Positions 53,390-63,145 of a DNA stretch of 64,000 nucleotides are shown piece after piece. The stretch is from Williamsia faeni (lineage in GTDB: Bacteria; Actinomycetota; Actinomycetes; Mycobacteriales; Mycobacteriaceae). Location: positions 186,001-250,000 of the forward strand of contig QJJF01000005.1 in assembly GCA_003202005.1 (NCBI GenBank). The letters run 5' to 3'. Under the pieces are notes generated by a model that saw only the letters and a program-made list of their open reading frames with translations, did not search any database and had not been told where the DNA came from. The stretch's first letter is position 1; each line of letters begins with the position of its first letter. The translations under genes were made by a program, and so were the position numbers.

Positions 53390-55267
53390 GTGGTCGTTGT
53401 GCATCCGCCCGCAACGACCCTCGGCTCAATTGGTCGAGCTCCACCCGCGTACTCCCGTCCGGCCCCACCGGCCGGTGTCGCGTCGCGGGGGCGGACGGCG
53501 CTGTGGATCGCGGCGGCACTGATCCTCCTGCAACTCGTCGTTCGGACCGCGCTGGTCACCGGTGCCAACTTCTACTGGGATGACCTCGTCCTCATCGGCC
53601 GTGCCTCCGAGTTGTCGACGTTCTCGTGGGAATACCTCATGTACGGCCACGACGGTCACCTTATGCCCGGTGCGTTTCTGGTCGTGGGTGTCAGCACCGA
53701 CCTCGCGCCGCTGAACTGGGCGGTCCCGGCCATCACCCTCGTGGTGGGACAGTTGCTGGCATCGGTGGCCGTGCTCCGGATGCTGATCGTCATCGCCGGG
53801 CGAATGCGTCCGGTACTGCTGATTCCGCTGGCGTTCTACCTCTTCACACCGCTCACGGTGCCCGCCTACACCTGGTGGTCGGCTGGACTCAACACGTTGC
53901 CGATGCAGATCGCGATGGCGGTTGTCGTGACCGAGGCCGTGCAATTGTGTCGCGGTGAGGTGATGAACCGCCGGCTGGTCATCGGCCGCGCGCTGATCGT
54001 GTTCGTCATCGGTCTGGCGTTCTTCGAGAAGTCGGTCCTGATCGTGCCGGTGGCGATGGCCGCGGCCGCGATCTGGTGCCTGCTGTCGGGGCGCGGCGCC
54101 ACCATAGGTCAGGCAGCACGGGCGGCCTGGGTGTCGGCGCACGAGTTGTGGATCGGGCTGTGCGCGATCACAGCGGCGTGGCTCGCGATGTACCTGGTGG
54201 TCGTGCCGGTCGACACCGAGGGCCACTCTGTCGGACAGACGTTGCAGATCGCATGGCGTTCGGTCAGCGCCGGGCTGATCCCGGGACTGCTCGGCGGGCC
54301 GTGGGACTGGGAACGTTGGTTGCCGAGCCCACCGTTCGGATCCGAGGGCTGGCAGGTGAAGGCCATCGGCTGGCTGCTGGTGCTGGTTGCTGCCGGCTAC
54401 GCCCTGTACACGCGCCGACATGTCGGATGGGTTCTCGCCGCCGTGGCCGGGTATGTGTTCGTGCTGCAGATACCGATCATCTGGAACCGGACCGGCGCGC
54501 ACACCACCATCCAACTGGCCCAAACACTGCGCTACCTCCCCGACAGTGCGCTGGTCATCACCCTCGCGATGGCGCTGATCCTGGTGGCGCAGACCAGCGG
54601 GCGCCGAATCGGGCACAGCCAGCTGCGGTGGGTCCGCCCGGCCGCGGTGGTGGCGGTTGTGGCGTTCATCGTCAGCTCGCTGATCGCCACACAGCAATTC
54701 TCCAAAGAATGGCGGACCGACCCCACCGGTGAGTACCTCACCAACGCGCGGGCATCCCTGGCGGAGAGCCGGGATACGCCGATGTTCGACCATCAGCTTC
54801 CGATCGACGTGCTGCTGCCGCTGGTCAAGCCCTACAACACGGTGAGCAAGGTCTTCGGCAGCCTGTCCGACCGACCGGAATTCGACGCGCCGACAGACAA
54901 GCTGCAGGTACTCGACGACTCCGGCCGGCTGGTGCCTGCGGCCATCACACCGGTTCGCATCACCGGAGCCGGTCTCGGTGACTGCGGCAATCCGGAGGTC
55001 ACCGGTCCCACCGATCTCGAACTCGACGGACCGCTGATCGTCTGGTCGTGGAAGGTTGCGCTGCCGTACTGTGCCACCACCGACGGCGAGATCGAGGTCG
55101 GTCTCGCCGACGGCGACCCGGTGACCGCGCCGGTCAAAGCCGGGCTGAACGCCGTCTATGTCCAGCTGCACGGCGGTGGGACCCAGCTCCGGGTGCGCCC
55201 GTTGACGCCGGGACTACGACTCCACGTCGGGCAGAGCAGAGTAGGTGAACTCGTGCGGGTGCCGTGA
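53390..55267 (+). CDS. Polytopic membrane protein, GT-C-like, unknown function
   Basis: In this 625-residue protein, residues 35-460 hold about ten transmembrane helices, and a C-terminal domain of about 160 residues faces outside. The first large loop after helix 1 has the acidic pair YWDDLVLIGRA, a feature of GT-C glycosyltransferases and of the mannosyl/arabinosyltransferase-like proteins of mycolata. The Ser/Arg-rich N-terminal tail is cytosolic. It starts with GTG (53390 or 53399), back to back with chorismate mutase. Catalytic assignment is only an inference from topology; I do not recognise the family by name. Confidence 0.65.
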   Translation: MVVVHPPATTLGSIGRAPPAYSRPAPPAGVASRGRTALWIAAALILLQLVVRTALVTGANFYWDDLVLIGRASELSTFSWEYLMYGHDGHLMPGAFLVVGVSTDLAPLNWAVPAITLVVGQLLASVAVLRMLIVIAGRMRPVLLIPLAFYLFTPLTVPAYTWWSAGLNTLPMQIAMAVVVTEAVQLCRGEVMNRRLVIGRALIVFVIGLAFFEKSVLIVPVAMAAAAIWCLLSGRGATIGQAARAAWVSAHELWIGLCAITAAWLAMYLVVVPVDTEGHSVGQTLQIAWRSVSAGLIPGLLGGPWDWERWLPSPPFGSEGWQVKAIGWLLVLVAAGYALYTRRHVGWVLAAVAGYVFVLQIPIIWNRTGAHTTIQLAQTLRYLPDSALVITLAMALILVAQTSGRRIGHSQLRWVRPAAVVAVVAFIVSSLIATQQFSKEWRTDPTGEYLTNARASLAESRDTPMFDHQLPIDVLLPLVKPYNTVSKVFGSLSDRPEFDAPTDKLQVLDDSGRLVPAAITPVRITGAGLGDCGNPEVTGPTDLELDGPLIVWSWKVALPYCATTDGEIEVGLADGDPVTAPVKAGLNAVYVQLHGGGTQLRVRPLTPGLRLHVGQSRVGELVRVP

Positions 55268-55284
55268 TCGGTATCCGTCGGGAC

Positions 55285-56826
55285 TCACGCCGCGGGGACG
55301 GTGACCACCTCGACGCCGCTGACCCCGGCGTCCTCGAGCGTTTTCACCGTTGCTGCGGCGGCATCGGACTCGGCGAACACCCACCTGACCGGTGAGTTCC
55401 CGGCGGCGCCGGTCTGGGCCTTGGCGGCCGCGATCATGGCGTCCGTGCCGTCCCAGCTACTGCTCAGGGAGCCATCGCTGCCGATGTTCTCCGAGTAGCC
55501 GGGGCCGAAGGCTGCCAGCAGCGTGCCGTCCGCCGCCCGGCCGTCGAACGTCTGCCCCCCGACCACGTACGTGTACGTGGAGTGGATTCCGGTGACCTGC
55601 AGGTTGTAGTCGCGGCTCCCGGCACTGCCCTTGAATCCGGCCGGCGTCCAGACTCCGGTGGGTTCGGCGGTGGAGACATGTTCGTTGGCGGCGAGAGCTC
55701 GTGTCAGTACCGCCGGATCCTGATCGAGGTAGGCGGTGAACACATATGAGACGTCACCTTTGAGGGTGCCGTCCTCATTGGGGACGTTGAACGCGCACCG
55801 CGTGTCACCGCGACCATTCAGCGGGATGACCACGGTGTGGGTGCAGGTGCCGCCGACCGGTCGATCGTTGAGGGTGAGGGTCATATCCCCGACGATGGTG
55901 ATCGATCCCGGGGCGCTCGTCCCGGGGGTGGTGGCGACATAGGTGACGATGTACTCACAGACCGGAGGACTGCAGGGCGCCGGGGCCACCGAGAGGCGGA
56001 ATCCGCTCTCGTCGAAGTTGGGGTTCAGATACGGCGCCGGGATATGGGCGAGGGTCGCGGCCTGCTCATCGATCGCGTCGTAGATCCCGGCGATCTCGCC
56101 GGGCTCCATGGGTTCGACCGTCAGGTCGACATCGATCACCGAACCGCCGGGCTGATCCAGCGGCCCGACAACGGTCGCGAGGGTGTCGGTGCCGTCGACA
56201 ACGGTGGAACGCAGGGTGCCGCCGGCGACGATGGTCCCGTCGTCCTCTACGACGATGTCGGGAAGTGCTGCCGGTGTGAATCGTTCGTCGGGGGTTCCGA
56301 TCAGGCCGGTGGCCGGTCCCTTCGCGGCCATGTCCAGCGATGAGTTGTCGTTGCCGAGAGCCAGCCCGAGTGCGGGTGGGGCCAGGAGCAGACCGAGATC
56401 GGGGAAGGTTGCCGGGTCGAGCGCGGCCCATCCACCGGCGACCGCCTCGTAGTTCATCTTGGGATTTTCCAGCTGGGCCTTCCAGAAGCCGGCCGAACCC
56501 ATCGCATACGTCTGCCGATTCACGCCGATGATGTCGGCGGACTCTCCGCCGATCTTGATCGTGCCCCGTAGGTCGCCGCTCGCGGTCACCTCGACCCCAT
56601 CGAGGTTGATCTTGTCGGAGCCGGAGGTGACGGTGCCCGAATAGGTGGCGCCGCGCTGGTTCGCGAATTCCAGCGCGACTGCGGTGAGCTGCTTCTGGGC
56701 CAGGATCGACGGGGGCGCCACGGCGGTTCCGTCGGCGCTGCGCGGGATGAACATGGCCACGATGACCGCGATCAGCGCCACGACGGCGACACCGAGTGCG
56801 ATCTTCGGAATTACAGTGCTCTTCAA
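55285..56826 (-). CDS. Membrane-anchored protein with degenerate Tox-REase-5-like C-terminus
   Basis: The 513-residue protein has one N-terminal helix (KIALGVAVVALIAVIVAMFI, residues 8-27) and a long secreted region. Cys pairs occur at PCSPPVCEY and in GGTCTHT...GDTRCAF. The last 108 residues match Tox-REase-5 order: LQVTGIHSTYTYVVGGQTFDG, GTLLAAFGPGY, AAKAQTGAAGNSPVRWVFAE, and GVSGVEVVTVP. In active members LLEAKGPGY carries catalytic Glu and Lys; here both are lost (Ala438, Phe440). Asp428 of FDG remains. It is therefore probably a dead nuclease, binding protein or immunity-like relic. It is convergent with the membrane protein and divergent from uvrD1. Confidence 0.6.
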   Translation of the reverse strand: MKSTVIPKIALGVAVVALIAVIVAMFIPRSADGTAVAPPSILAQKQLTAVALEFANQRGATYSGTVTSGSDKINLDGVEVTASGDLRGTIKIGGESADIIGVNRQTYAMGSAGFWKAQLENPKMNYEAVAGGWAALDPATFPDLGLLLAPPALGLALGNDNSSLDMAAKGPATGLIGTPDERFTPAALPDIVVEDDGTIVAGGTLRSTVVDGTDTLATVVGPLDQPGGSVIDVDLTVEPMEPGEIAGIYDAIDEQAATLAHIPAPYLNPNFDESGFRLSVAPAPCSPPVCEYIVTYVATTPGTSAPGSITIVGDMTLTLNDRPVGGTCTHTVVIPLNGRGDTRCAFNVPNEDGTLKGDVSYVFTAYLDQDPAVLTRALAANEHVSTAEPTGVWTPAGFKGSAGSRDYNLQVTGIHSTYTYVVGGQTFDGRAADGTLLAAFGPGYSENIGSDGSLSSSWDGTDAMIAAAKAQTGAAGNSPVRWVFAESDAAAATVKTLEDAGVSGVEVVTVPAA

Positions 56827-56927
56827 CGTGATGCCCCCACCCTCGAGTGGCGATGATGTTACCCAACGCGCGCGAGCAACCGGTGAAGTCGTGAGGTGTC
56901 GGTGCGAGCGGGTAACTTTGGAAGACG

Positions 56928-59480
56928 ATGAAAAGCGCTGCTCCCCACCCGTCGCTGCCGGGCATGGCCACTGGAAACCTGCATGACGACACCCGCACCG
57001 AGTCCCGGCGTGCCCAAGAACTGCTCGACGGCCTCAATCAACAACAGCGGGCCGCGGTTCTGCACGCCGGTTCGCCGCTGCTGATCGTCGCCGGTGCCGG
57101 TTCGGGCAAGACCGCAGTGCTGACCCGGCGGATCGCCTATCTGCTCGCCGAGCGCGATGTCAGTCCGGGTCAGATCCTGGCGATCACGTTCACCAACAAG
57201 GCGGCCGCAGAAATGCGGGAGCGGGTGGTCGACCTGGTGGGCCCGCGCGGGCATCGCATGTGGGTCAGTACGTTCCACTCGACCTGCGTCCGCATCCTGC
57301 GGGCTCAGGCAACTCTGCTCAGCGGGATGAACTCGAACTTCTCGATCTACGACGCCGACGACTCACGCCGGTTGCTGGGCATGATCGTGCGCGACCTGGA
57401 TCTGGATCCGAAGAAGTTCAGTCCTCGTGGTGTGGGTATCTCCATCTCCAACTTCAAGAACGAACTCGTCGACCCCGATGCGGCGATGACCGCCGCCGAA
57501 GAGGCCGGCGAGCCCGCCTTGAAGACGATCGCGCAGATCTACCGGCAGTACCAGCAGCGGCTGCGCTCGGCCAACGCCTTCGACTTCGACGACCTGATCG
57601 GCGAGACCGTGGGTTTGCTCCAGGCCTTCCCCGAGGTCGCGGAGTATTACCGTCGTCGCTTCCGGCATGTCCTGGTGGACGAGTACCAGGACACCAACCA
57701 CGCACAGTACGTCCTCGTCCGGGAGTTGGTCGGCACGGGCGCCGTCGGCAACGTGACCCCGGCAGAGCTGTGTGTGGTCGGTGACGCAGACCAGTCGATC
57801 TACGCCTTCCGCGGTGCGACGATCCGCAACATCGAAGAGTTCGAGAGAGACTTCCCGAACACCGAAACCATTCTCCTGGAACAGAATTACCGGTCCACCC
57901 AGACGATTCTGTCGGCCGCCAACGCGGTGATCTCGCGCAACGCCGGGCGTCGTGAGAAGAAATTGTGGACGGACTCCGGCGACGGCGAACTCATCGTCGG
58001 CTACGTTGCCGACAACGAGCACGACGAGGCGCAGTTCATCGCCCGTGAAATCGACGCCCTCTCCGATTCCGGCGACTTCACGTACTCACAGATCGCCGCG
58101 TTCTACCGCACCAACAGCGCCTCGCGGGCGCTGGAAGAGGTGTTCATCCGCCTCGGCATCCCGTACAAAGTTGTCGGCGGGGTCCGCTTCTACGAGCGCA
58201 AGGAGGTCCGCGACGTCGTCGCGTACCTGCGGACGGTGGCCAATCCGGACGACACGGTGAGTTTGCGCCGCATCCTGAACACACCACGCCGGGGGATCGG
58301 CGACCGCGCCGAGGCCTGCGTTGCAGTGCACTCGGAGAACACCGGCACCAGCTTCTATCAGGCGCTGATCGACGGTTCTGAGGGCAAGGTCCCGCTGTTG
58401 GGAACCCGTGCGGTCAAACAGATCTCGGCCTTCGTCGAACTCATCGAAGGCTTGCGCACAGATTTCTTGTCGAGCTTCGGTGAAGCCGGATCCGATGCCG
58501 CCGACATCGCCGAGATGGACGCCGGAAATGAGGCCGGCGACATCGGTGAGCTGGTGGATGCGATCGTCGAACGCACCGGATATCGCTATGAACTCGAGGG
58601 TTCCTCGGATCCGCAGGACGGCGCCCGCCTCGACAACATCAACGAATTGATCTCGGTGGCAAGGGAATTCAGCGCCGAAGCCGCGGAAGCCGTGGCCACG
58701 CAGATTCCGGAGACCCAGATCGACGATGCCGGAGACGAAGTTTCGGCGCAGCCCGAGGATCCCGATCTCGAACCTGATCCGGGAGAGCCTGAACCCGGTT
58801 CTCTGGCAGCGTTTTTGGAGCGGGTCGCGTTGGTGGCAGATGCCGACCAGGTGCCCGACGACGAAGACGGTGTCGTCACGCTGATGACCCTCCACACGGC
58901 CAAGGGTCTGGAGTTCCCGGTGGTCTTCGTGACCGGCTGGGAGGACGGGCAGTTCCCGCACATGCGTGCGCTCGGTGATCCGGCCGAACTGTCGGAGGAG
59001 CGCCGGTTGGCCTATGTGGGCATCACGCGGGCCCGCAACCGCCTGTATCTGAGTCGGGCGATGGTTCGGTCGGCGTGGGGTACGCCGATGCAGAATCCGG
59101 AATCGCGCTTCCTGCAAGAGATTCCGCAACATCTCATCGACTGGCGGCGTACTGAACCGAAGCGCGGTATGGGCCGCGGTCTGAGCGATGGCACCCGTGA
59201 CTACGGCGACAACGGCCGCGGTTTCGGGGGCGAGCGCTTCGGTGGTGGTTCGTTCGGATCCGGTTCGCGACGTAAAGAGTCGTTCGGCTCGCCGACCCGT
59301 GGTCGCAACAACCAGGTCCACGTCGAGGTGGGCGACCGAGTGACCCATGCCAAATACGGGATGGGCAAAGTGGTGGCAAAGGAAGGCGCCGGACCCACCG
59401 AACGGGTCAAGTTCGACTTCGGGAGCGCCGGCCAGATCACGTTGATGTCGCTGGGCGGGCTACCGGTCGAAAAGCTTTAG
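56928..59480 (+). CDS. pcrA: ATP-dependent DNA helicase UvrD1/PcrA
   Basis: The 850-residue SF1A 3'-5' helicase acts in nucleotide excision repair and replication restart. Motifs are GAGSGKTAVLTRRIAYL (Walker A), ITFTNKAAAEM (Ia), VDEYQDTNHAQYVL (II), GDADQSIYAFRGA (III), LEQNYRST (IV), VTLMTLHTAKGLEFPVVFV (V) and AYVGITRARNRLYL (VI). A roughly 85-residue acidic insertion (about 520-630, EIDDAGDEVSAQPEDP region) separates motifs IV and V and makes it longer than the usual 770-780. A Gly/Arg-rich linker and a C-terminal Tudor-like domain (VEVGDRVTHAKYGMGKVV) follow, typical for Ku-binding mycobacterial UvrD1. It occupies the Rv0949 position. Confidence 0.95.
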   Translation: MKSAAPHPSLPGMATGNLHDDTRTESRRAQELLDGLNQQQRAAVLHAGSPLLIVAGAGSGKTAVLTRRIAYLLAERDVSPGQILAITFTNKAAAEMRERVVDLVGPRGHRMWVSTFHSTCVRILRAQATLLSGMNSNFSIYDADDSRRLLGMIVRDLDLDPKKFSPRGVGISISNFKNELVDPDAAMTAAEEAGEPALKTIAQIYRQYQQRLRSANAFDFDDLIGETVGLLQAFPEVAEYYRRRFRHVLVDEYQDTNHAQYVLVRELVGTGAVGNVTPAELCVVGDADQSIYAFRGATIRNIEEFERDFPNTETILLEQNYRSTQTILSAANAVISRNAGRREKKLWTDSGDGELIVGYVADNEHDEAQFIAREIDALSDSGDFTYSQIAAFYRTNSASRALEEVFIRLGIPYKVVGGVRFYERKEVRDVVAYLRTVANPDDTVSLRRILNTPRRGIGDRAEACVAVHSENTGTSFYQALIDGSEGKVPLLGTRAVKQISAFVELIEGLRTDFLSSFGEAGSDAADIAEMDAGNEAGDIGELVDAIVERTGYRYELEGSSDPQDGARLDNINELISVAREFSAEAAEAVATQIPETQIDDAGDEVSAQPEDPDLEPDPGEPEPGSLAAFLERVALVADADQVPDDEDGVVTLMTLHTAKGLEFPVVFVTGWEDGQFPHMRALGDPAELSEERRLAYVGITRARNRLYLSRAMVRSAWGTPMQNPESRFLQEIPQHLIDWRRTEPKRGMGRGLSDGTRDYGDNGRGFGGERFGGGSFGSGSRRKESFGSPTRGRNNQVHVEVGDRVTHAKYGMGKVVAKEGAGPTERVKFDFGSAGQITLMSLGGLPVEKL

Positions 59481-59558
59481 CGCAGAGCTTTCCGGCGGGA
59501 CGAAGGTGTTGCGGTGCCTGCGTTCGCCTGGAAGCAGGGTGGCTGCCGGCGGTTCGGG

Positions 59559-60686
59559 TCAGCTGGCGTAGTTGGAGAGCTGTACGCCATGCGTGGCGAG
59601 CCAGGGCGCCGGGTCGATCTTCGTGGTGCCGTTCTTCCAGACCTCCAAGTGGAGGTGGGGACCGGTGGAGAAGCCTTCATTACCGACCAGCGCAATGACG
59701 TCACCTGCGGTGACCGTCTGGCCTTTTTGAACGAGCACTCCGCTGGACGACATATGGCCGTACATGGTGACGGTGCCGTCGGGAGCCTGGATCTGGACCC
59801 AGTTTCCGAATCCGGATGCCGGTCCGGCCTCGATCACAACACCGTCGGTGACGGCGTGGATAGGCGTGCCCAGCGGGGCCGCCATGTCGATACCGCCGTG
59901 GAATGCTCCCCACCGGTTGGCGTACAGGGAGGTGAACTGGTAAGCGCCGAGCGGGATCGGGGAGACGATCGTGGGCCGGCGTGCGGCGTCGTCCGCGGCC
60001 TGCTTCTCCTCGGCGATGTGCTGACCGGTCGAGAGCTGGGCCGTGAAGGTGTCCATGTTGGCCGGTGCCGGTGCAGCGGCCACTCCGGCAGCTGGTGCGT
60101 CGATGTTTCCGGGGTAGGCCACCGGGGCCGGCGTGGCTGTCTGCGCGGACTCGGACTGCTGGGCAAACGATCCTGTTGCGGCTGCCACAGCGGCTCCGGC
60201 GGCGACCGCGAGAAGTGCGGCACGGCCCTTCAGGGCCTGTGGCGGCGCGGCGATGCGATGTTTACCGCCACCGCGCTGCGGGGAACGCTGTTTCCGTGGA
60301 GACCACTCGGGAGCATCGTCTGCAGGGGCGAAGTCGTCGAACTCGGCGCCGTGGACATCAAAGGGATGTTCGTGGACGATCTCGTCGAACTCGATCTCCG
60401 CGACAACGATGTCCTGCGTGATCTCGGCGGGCCGGGGCTGGTCGTAGGCGTCACGGTCGAAGCGGCGGGTACCGGTGGATCGGCGGCCGGCGGGGCTCTC
60501 GGCGACGGACTGGTTACGCCACTGACTCAGTGGGCCGTCTGCGTACTCCTCGAGACCGAAGTCGTCGATCGGGATGATGTTGGTGATCTCGTTGTCACGA
60601 AAGGCGTCAGGGCGCTGCTCGTTCAGAGTTCCGGCCGAAGCGCGCGAACCTGCGCTGCCTCCGGTAATCGTTCCGCGAGCGTCCAA
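59559..60686 (-). CDS. M23-family peptidoglycan endopeptidase
   Basis: The 375-residue protein has a roughly 160-residue basic/acidic cytosolic N-terminus (PRKQRSPQRGGGKHRI near its end), a transmembrane or signal helix (ALLAVAAGAAVAAATGSFA), a Pro/Ala-rich linker and a LytM domain. The zinc ligands are in HGGIDMAAPLG (His, Asp) and GPHLHLEVWKNG (HxH). It should cut peptide cross-links in the cell wall. The start is TTG 60686, with AGGAAGG eight bases upstream. It corresponds to Rv0950c by position. The long 5' region holds a Crp-like palindrome and a tandem half-site typical of OmpR-type regulators such as MtrA. Confidence 0.9.
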   Translation of the reverse strand: MDARGTITGGSAGSRASAGTLNEQRPDAFRDNEITNIIPIDDFGLEEYADGPLSQWRNQSVAESPAGRRSTGTRRFDRDAYDQPRPAEITQDIVVAEIEFDEIVHEHPFDVHGAEFDDFAPADDAPEWSPRKQRSPQRGGGKHRIAAPPQALKGRAALLAVAAGAAVAAATGSFAQQSESAQTATPAPVAYPGNIDAPAAGVAAAPAPANMDTFTAQLSTGQHIAEEKQAADDAARRPTIVSPIPLGAYQFTSLYANRWGAFHGGIDMAAPLGTPIHAVTDGVVIEAGPASGFGNWVQIQAPDGTVTMYGHMSSSGVLVQKGQTVTAGDVIALVGNEGFSTGPHLHLEVWKNGTTKIDPAPWLATHGVQLSNYAS

Positions 60687-60755
60687 CTTGTGAGCCTTCC
60701 TAGCGTGTACAGAAGCAGTTCGAGGTAGTTCCACCGAACTGCACGGACAATTTGC

Positions 60756-60772
60756 TGTGACAAATCCGTTAC
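60756..60772 (-). promoter_or_regulatory. GTNACN direct repeat (OmpR/MtrA-like) before M23 gene
   Basis: On the minus strand GTAACG is followed by GTCACA with an 11-bp start-to-start distance. GT-A-AC-type repeats with this period are used by MtrA-like response regulators in front of cell-wall hydrolase genes in actinobacteria. The site is about 70-85 bp upstream of the M23 start. Confidence 0.45.
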
Positions 60773-60841
60773 CTTCTGACTCAGCGACGGTAACGAAATG
60801 ATTGCGACGCCCGCAACCGCAAGTGGATATAAGGCCCCGAA

Positions 60842-60857
60842 TGTGAGCTGTATCACC
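60842..60857. promoter_or_regulatory. Crp/GlxR-like site TGTGA-N6-TCACC
   Basis: TGTGAGCTGTATCACC matches the Crp consensus TGTGA-N6-TCACA at nine of ten fixed positions. It lies about 155 bp upstream of the M23 start, and actinobacterial Crp/GlxR is known to control resuscitation and cell-wall genes. Confidence 0.6.
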
Positions 60858-60939
60858 TAATTGCGTACGCTTTGTCCGGATGCCGCACCGCTGGTAGCGG
60901 GCAACTAATGGCAACTGATCGCCGACTGGACAAACAGCG

Positions 60940-60955
60940 AGTGATCTGGGGCACA
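60940..60955. promoter_or_regulatory. Weak Crp/GlxR-like site upstream of sucC
   Basis: AGTGA-TCTGGG-GCACA keeps eight of ten Crp consensus positions and lies about 100 bp before the sucC start. GlxR/Crp control of TCA-cycle genes is known in corynebacteria; here it is only suggested. Confidence 0.35.
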
Positions 60956-61054
60956 AACCGGTGGTAGCAGTGGCAGGCGTCGTTTCTGGCGGCGTTACAG
61001 TCGTCGTGGTTCGCAGGCACCAACTGCGGACAAACCTACGAGATGGTGAGCTGA

Positions 61055-62218
61055 ATGGATCTCTTCGAATACCAGGCGAAGGAACTCTTCGCCAAGCACG
61101 AGGTGCCGACCTCGGCAGGACGTGTTACCGACACGGTTGCCGGCGCACGTGAAATTGCCGAAGAAATCGGCAAGCCCGTGATGGTCAAGGCCCAGGTGAA
61201 AGTCGGCGGTCGCGGCAAAGCGGGTGGCGTGAAGTACTCCGCCGATGTCGATGCCGCAGTGGCGAACGCAGAGGCCATCCTCGGCCTCGACATCAAGGGC
61301 CATGTTGTCAAGAAACTGCTGGTCGCAGAGGCGAGTGACATCGCCGAGGAGTACTACATCTCCTTCCTGCTCGACCGCACCAACCGTACTTACCTGGCCA
61401 TGTGCTCGGTCGAGGGTGGCGTCGAGATCGAGGTCACCGCCGAAGAGAACCCCGACGCACTGGCCAAGATCCCCGTGGACGCCGTCAAGGGTGTCGACCT
61501 CGCGTTTGCTCGTGAGATCGCCGAAGCCGGCAAGCTGCCCGCCGAGGTGCTCGACGCCGCGGCCGTCACGATCCAGAAGCTGTGGGAAGTCTTCATCAAC
61601 GAAGACGCCATCCTGGTCGAGGTCAACCCCCTCGTGCGTACGCCCACCGATGAGATCCTCGCCCTCGACGGCAAGGTCACTCTCGATGAGAACGCTGCCT
61701 TCCGTCAGCCCGGCCACGAGGCCTTCGAGGATCGCGACGCAACCGACCCGCTCGAGCTCAAGGCCAAGGAAAACGACCTCAACTACGTCAAGCTCGACGG
61801 TGAGGTCGGAATCATCGGCAACGGTGCCGGGCTGGTCATGTCGACCCTCGACGTCGTCGCCTACGCAGGCGAGAAGCACAACGGCGTCAAGCCTGCCAAC
61901 TTCCTCGACATCGGTGGCGGCGCCTCGGCTGCCGTGATGGCTGCCGGTCTGGACGTCATCCTCAACGATGCTCAGGTCAAGAGCGTGTTCGTCAACGTCT
62001 TCGGTGGCATCACCGCGTGTGACGCCGTTGCCAACGGCATCGTCGGCGCACTGAAGACCCTGGGCGACGAAGCCAACAAGCCACTCGTCGTGCGTCTGGA
62101 CGGAAACAACGTCGAAGAGGGTCGTCGCATCCTCGCAGAGGCCAACCACCCGCTGGTGACGGTCGTCGGAACCATGGATGAGGCCGCCGACAAGGCCGCC
62201 GAACTGGCGAGCAAGTAG
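61055..62218 (+). CDS. sucC: Succinyl-CoA ligase, beta subunit
   Basis: In this 387-residue subunit the ATP-grasp domain occupies the N-terminal two-thirds ([20 protein letters not shown], then [17 protein letters not shown], the nucleotide and Mg region). The C-terminal CoA-ligase domain contains [10 protein letters not shown] and [18 protein letters not shown]. It forms the alpha-beta enzyme that makes ATP or GTP from succinyl-CoA in the TCA cycle. GGTGAG precedes the ATG. It is followed after 13 bp by sucD. Confidence 0.97.
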   Translation: MDLFEYQAKELFAKHEVPTSAGRVTDTVAGAREIAEEIGKPVMVKAQVKVGGRGKAGGVKYSADVDAAVANAEAILGLDIKGHVVKKLLVAEASDIAEEYYISFLLDRTNRTYLAMCSVEGGVEIEVTAEENPDALAKIPVDAVKGVDLAFAREIAEAGKLPAEVLDAAAVTIQKLWEVFINEDAILVEVNPLVRTPTDEILALDGKVTLDENAAFRQPGHEAFEDRDATDPLELKAKENDLNYVKLDGEVGIIGNGAGLVMSTLDVVAYAGEKHNGVKPANFLDIGGGASAAVMAAGLDVILNDAQVKSVFVNVFGGITACDAVANGIVGALKTLGDEANKPLVVRLDGNNVEEGRRILAEANHPLVTVVGTMDEAADKAAELASK

Positions 62219-62231
62219 GAGCTGTAGATCA

Positions 62232-63122
62232 ATGTCGATTTTTCTGAACAAAGATTCCAAGGTCATCGTCCAGGGCATCACCGGTGGCGAGGGAACCAAG
62301 CACACCGCTCTGATGCTCAAGGCCGGTACCCAGGTTGTCGGTGGCGTCAACGCCCGTAAGGCCGGCACCACCGTCAGCCATGACGGCGGCGTGGAGCTGC
62401 CCGTGTTCGGCACCGTTGCCGAGGCCATCGAGAAGACCGGCGCCGACGTGTCGATCGCATTCGTGCCGCCGAAGTTCGCCAAGGACGCGATCATCGAGGC
62501 CATCGACGCCGAGATCGGGCTCCTCGTTGTCATCACCGAGGGAATCCCGGTGCAGGACAGCGCGTACGCGTGGGCCTACAACGTGTCCAAGGGCAACAAG
62601 ACCCGCATCATCGGACCGAACTGCCCCGGCATCATCACCCCCGGTGAGTCGTTGGTCGGCATCACCCCGGCCAACATCGCCGGTTCGGGCCCGATCGGCC
62701 TCGTGTCGAAGTCGGGCACGCTGACCTACCAGATGATGTTCGAGCTGCGTGAGATCGGCTTCTCGACCGCCATCGGCATCGGCGGCGACCCGGTCATCGG
62801 AACCACCCACATCGACGCCATCGAGGCGTTCGAGAAGGATCCCGACACCAAGATCATCGTCATGATCGGTGAGATCGGTGGAGACGCCGAAGAGCGCGCC
62901 GCCGACTACATCAAGGCCAACGTGACGAAGCCGGTCGTCGGTTACGTCGCAGGCTTCACCGCTCCCGAGGGCAAGACCATGGGCCACGCCGGCGCCATCG
63001 TGTCAGGCAGCCTGGGCACCGCGCAGGCCAAGAAGGATGCGCTCGAGGCTGCAGGCGTGAAGGTCGGCAAGACGCCGTCCGAGACCGCTGCACTGGCTCG
63101 CGAGCTCTACAAGAATCTGTAA
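62232..63122 (+). CDS. sucD: Succinyl-CoA ligase, alpha subunit
   Basis: The 296-residue subunit has a CoA-binding Rossmann domain ([19 protein letters not shown]), the phosphate loop [14 protein letters not shown], and the phospho-His of [17 protein letters not shown] near residue 245. I chose ATG 62232 over an earlier in-frame start because sucC ends at 62218 and the family N-terminus is [15 protein letters not shown]. The enzyme partners with SucC. A strong terminator follows. Confidence 0.97.
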   Translation: MSIFLNKDSKVIVQGITGGEGTKHTALMLKAGTQVVGGVNARKAGTTVSHDGGVELPVFGTVAEAIEKTGADVSIAFVPPKFAKDAIIEAIDAEIGLLVVITEGIPVQDSAYAWAYNVSKGNKTRIIGPNCPGIITPGESLVGITPANIAGSGPIGLVSKSGTLTYQMMFELREIGFSTAIGIGGDPVIGTTHIDAIEAFEKDPDTKIIVMIGEIGGDAEERAADYIKANVTKPVVGYVAGFTAPEGKTMGHAGAIVSGSLGTAQAKKDALEAAGVKVGKTPSETAALARELYKNL

Positions 63123-63145
63123 TCAGCTCACCTGAGCTGCTTTCG

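Larger units (their letters stand above)
60687..61054. promoter_or_regulatory. Divergent regulatory region between M23 gene and sucC
   Basis: This 368-bp gap holds no gene that I can support. Seen in it are a direct repeat (60756-60772), a strong Crp-like palindrome (60842-60857), a weaker Crp-like site (60940-60955), an inverted repeat of GGTAAC/GTTACC near 60768-60795, and the sucC ribosome site GGTGAG just before 61055. I see no c-di-AMP (ydaO-type) riboswitch consensus. Confidence 0.5.

Noticed and set aside
53426-55171. 581-codon minus-strand frame
   Set aside because: Antisense to the polytopic membrane protein. It is a shadow rich in Asp/Arg/Gln/His with no start context.
60687-61054. 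c-di-AMP (ydaO-type) riboswitch in the M23 leader
   Set aside because: Such riboswitches often precede actinobacterial cell-wall hydrolase genes, but I could not find the conserved core sequences here.
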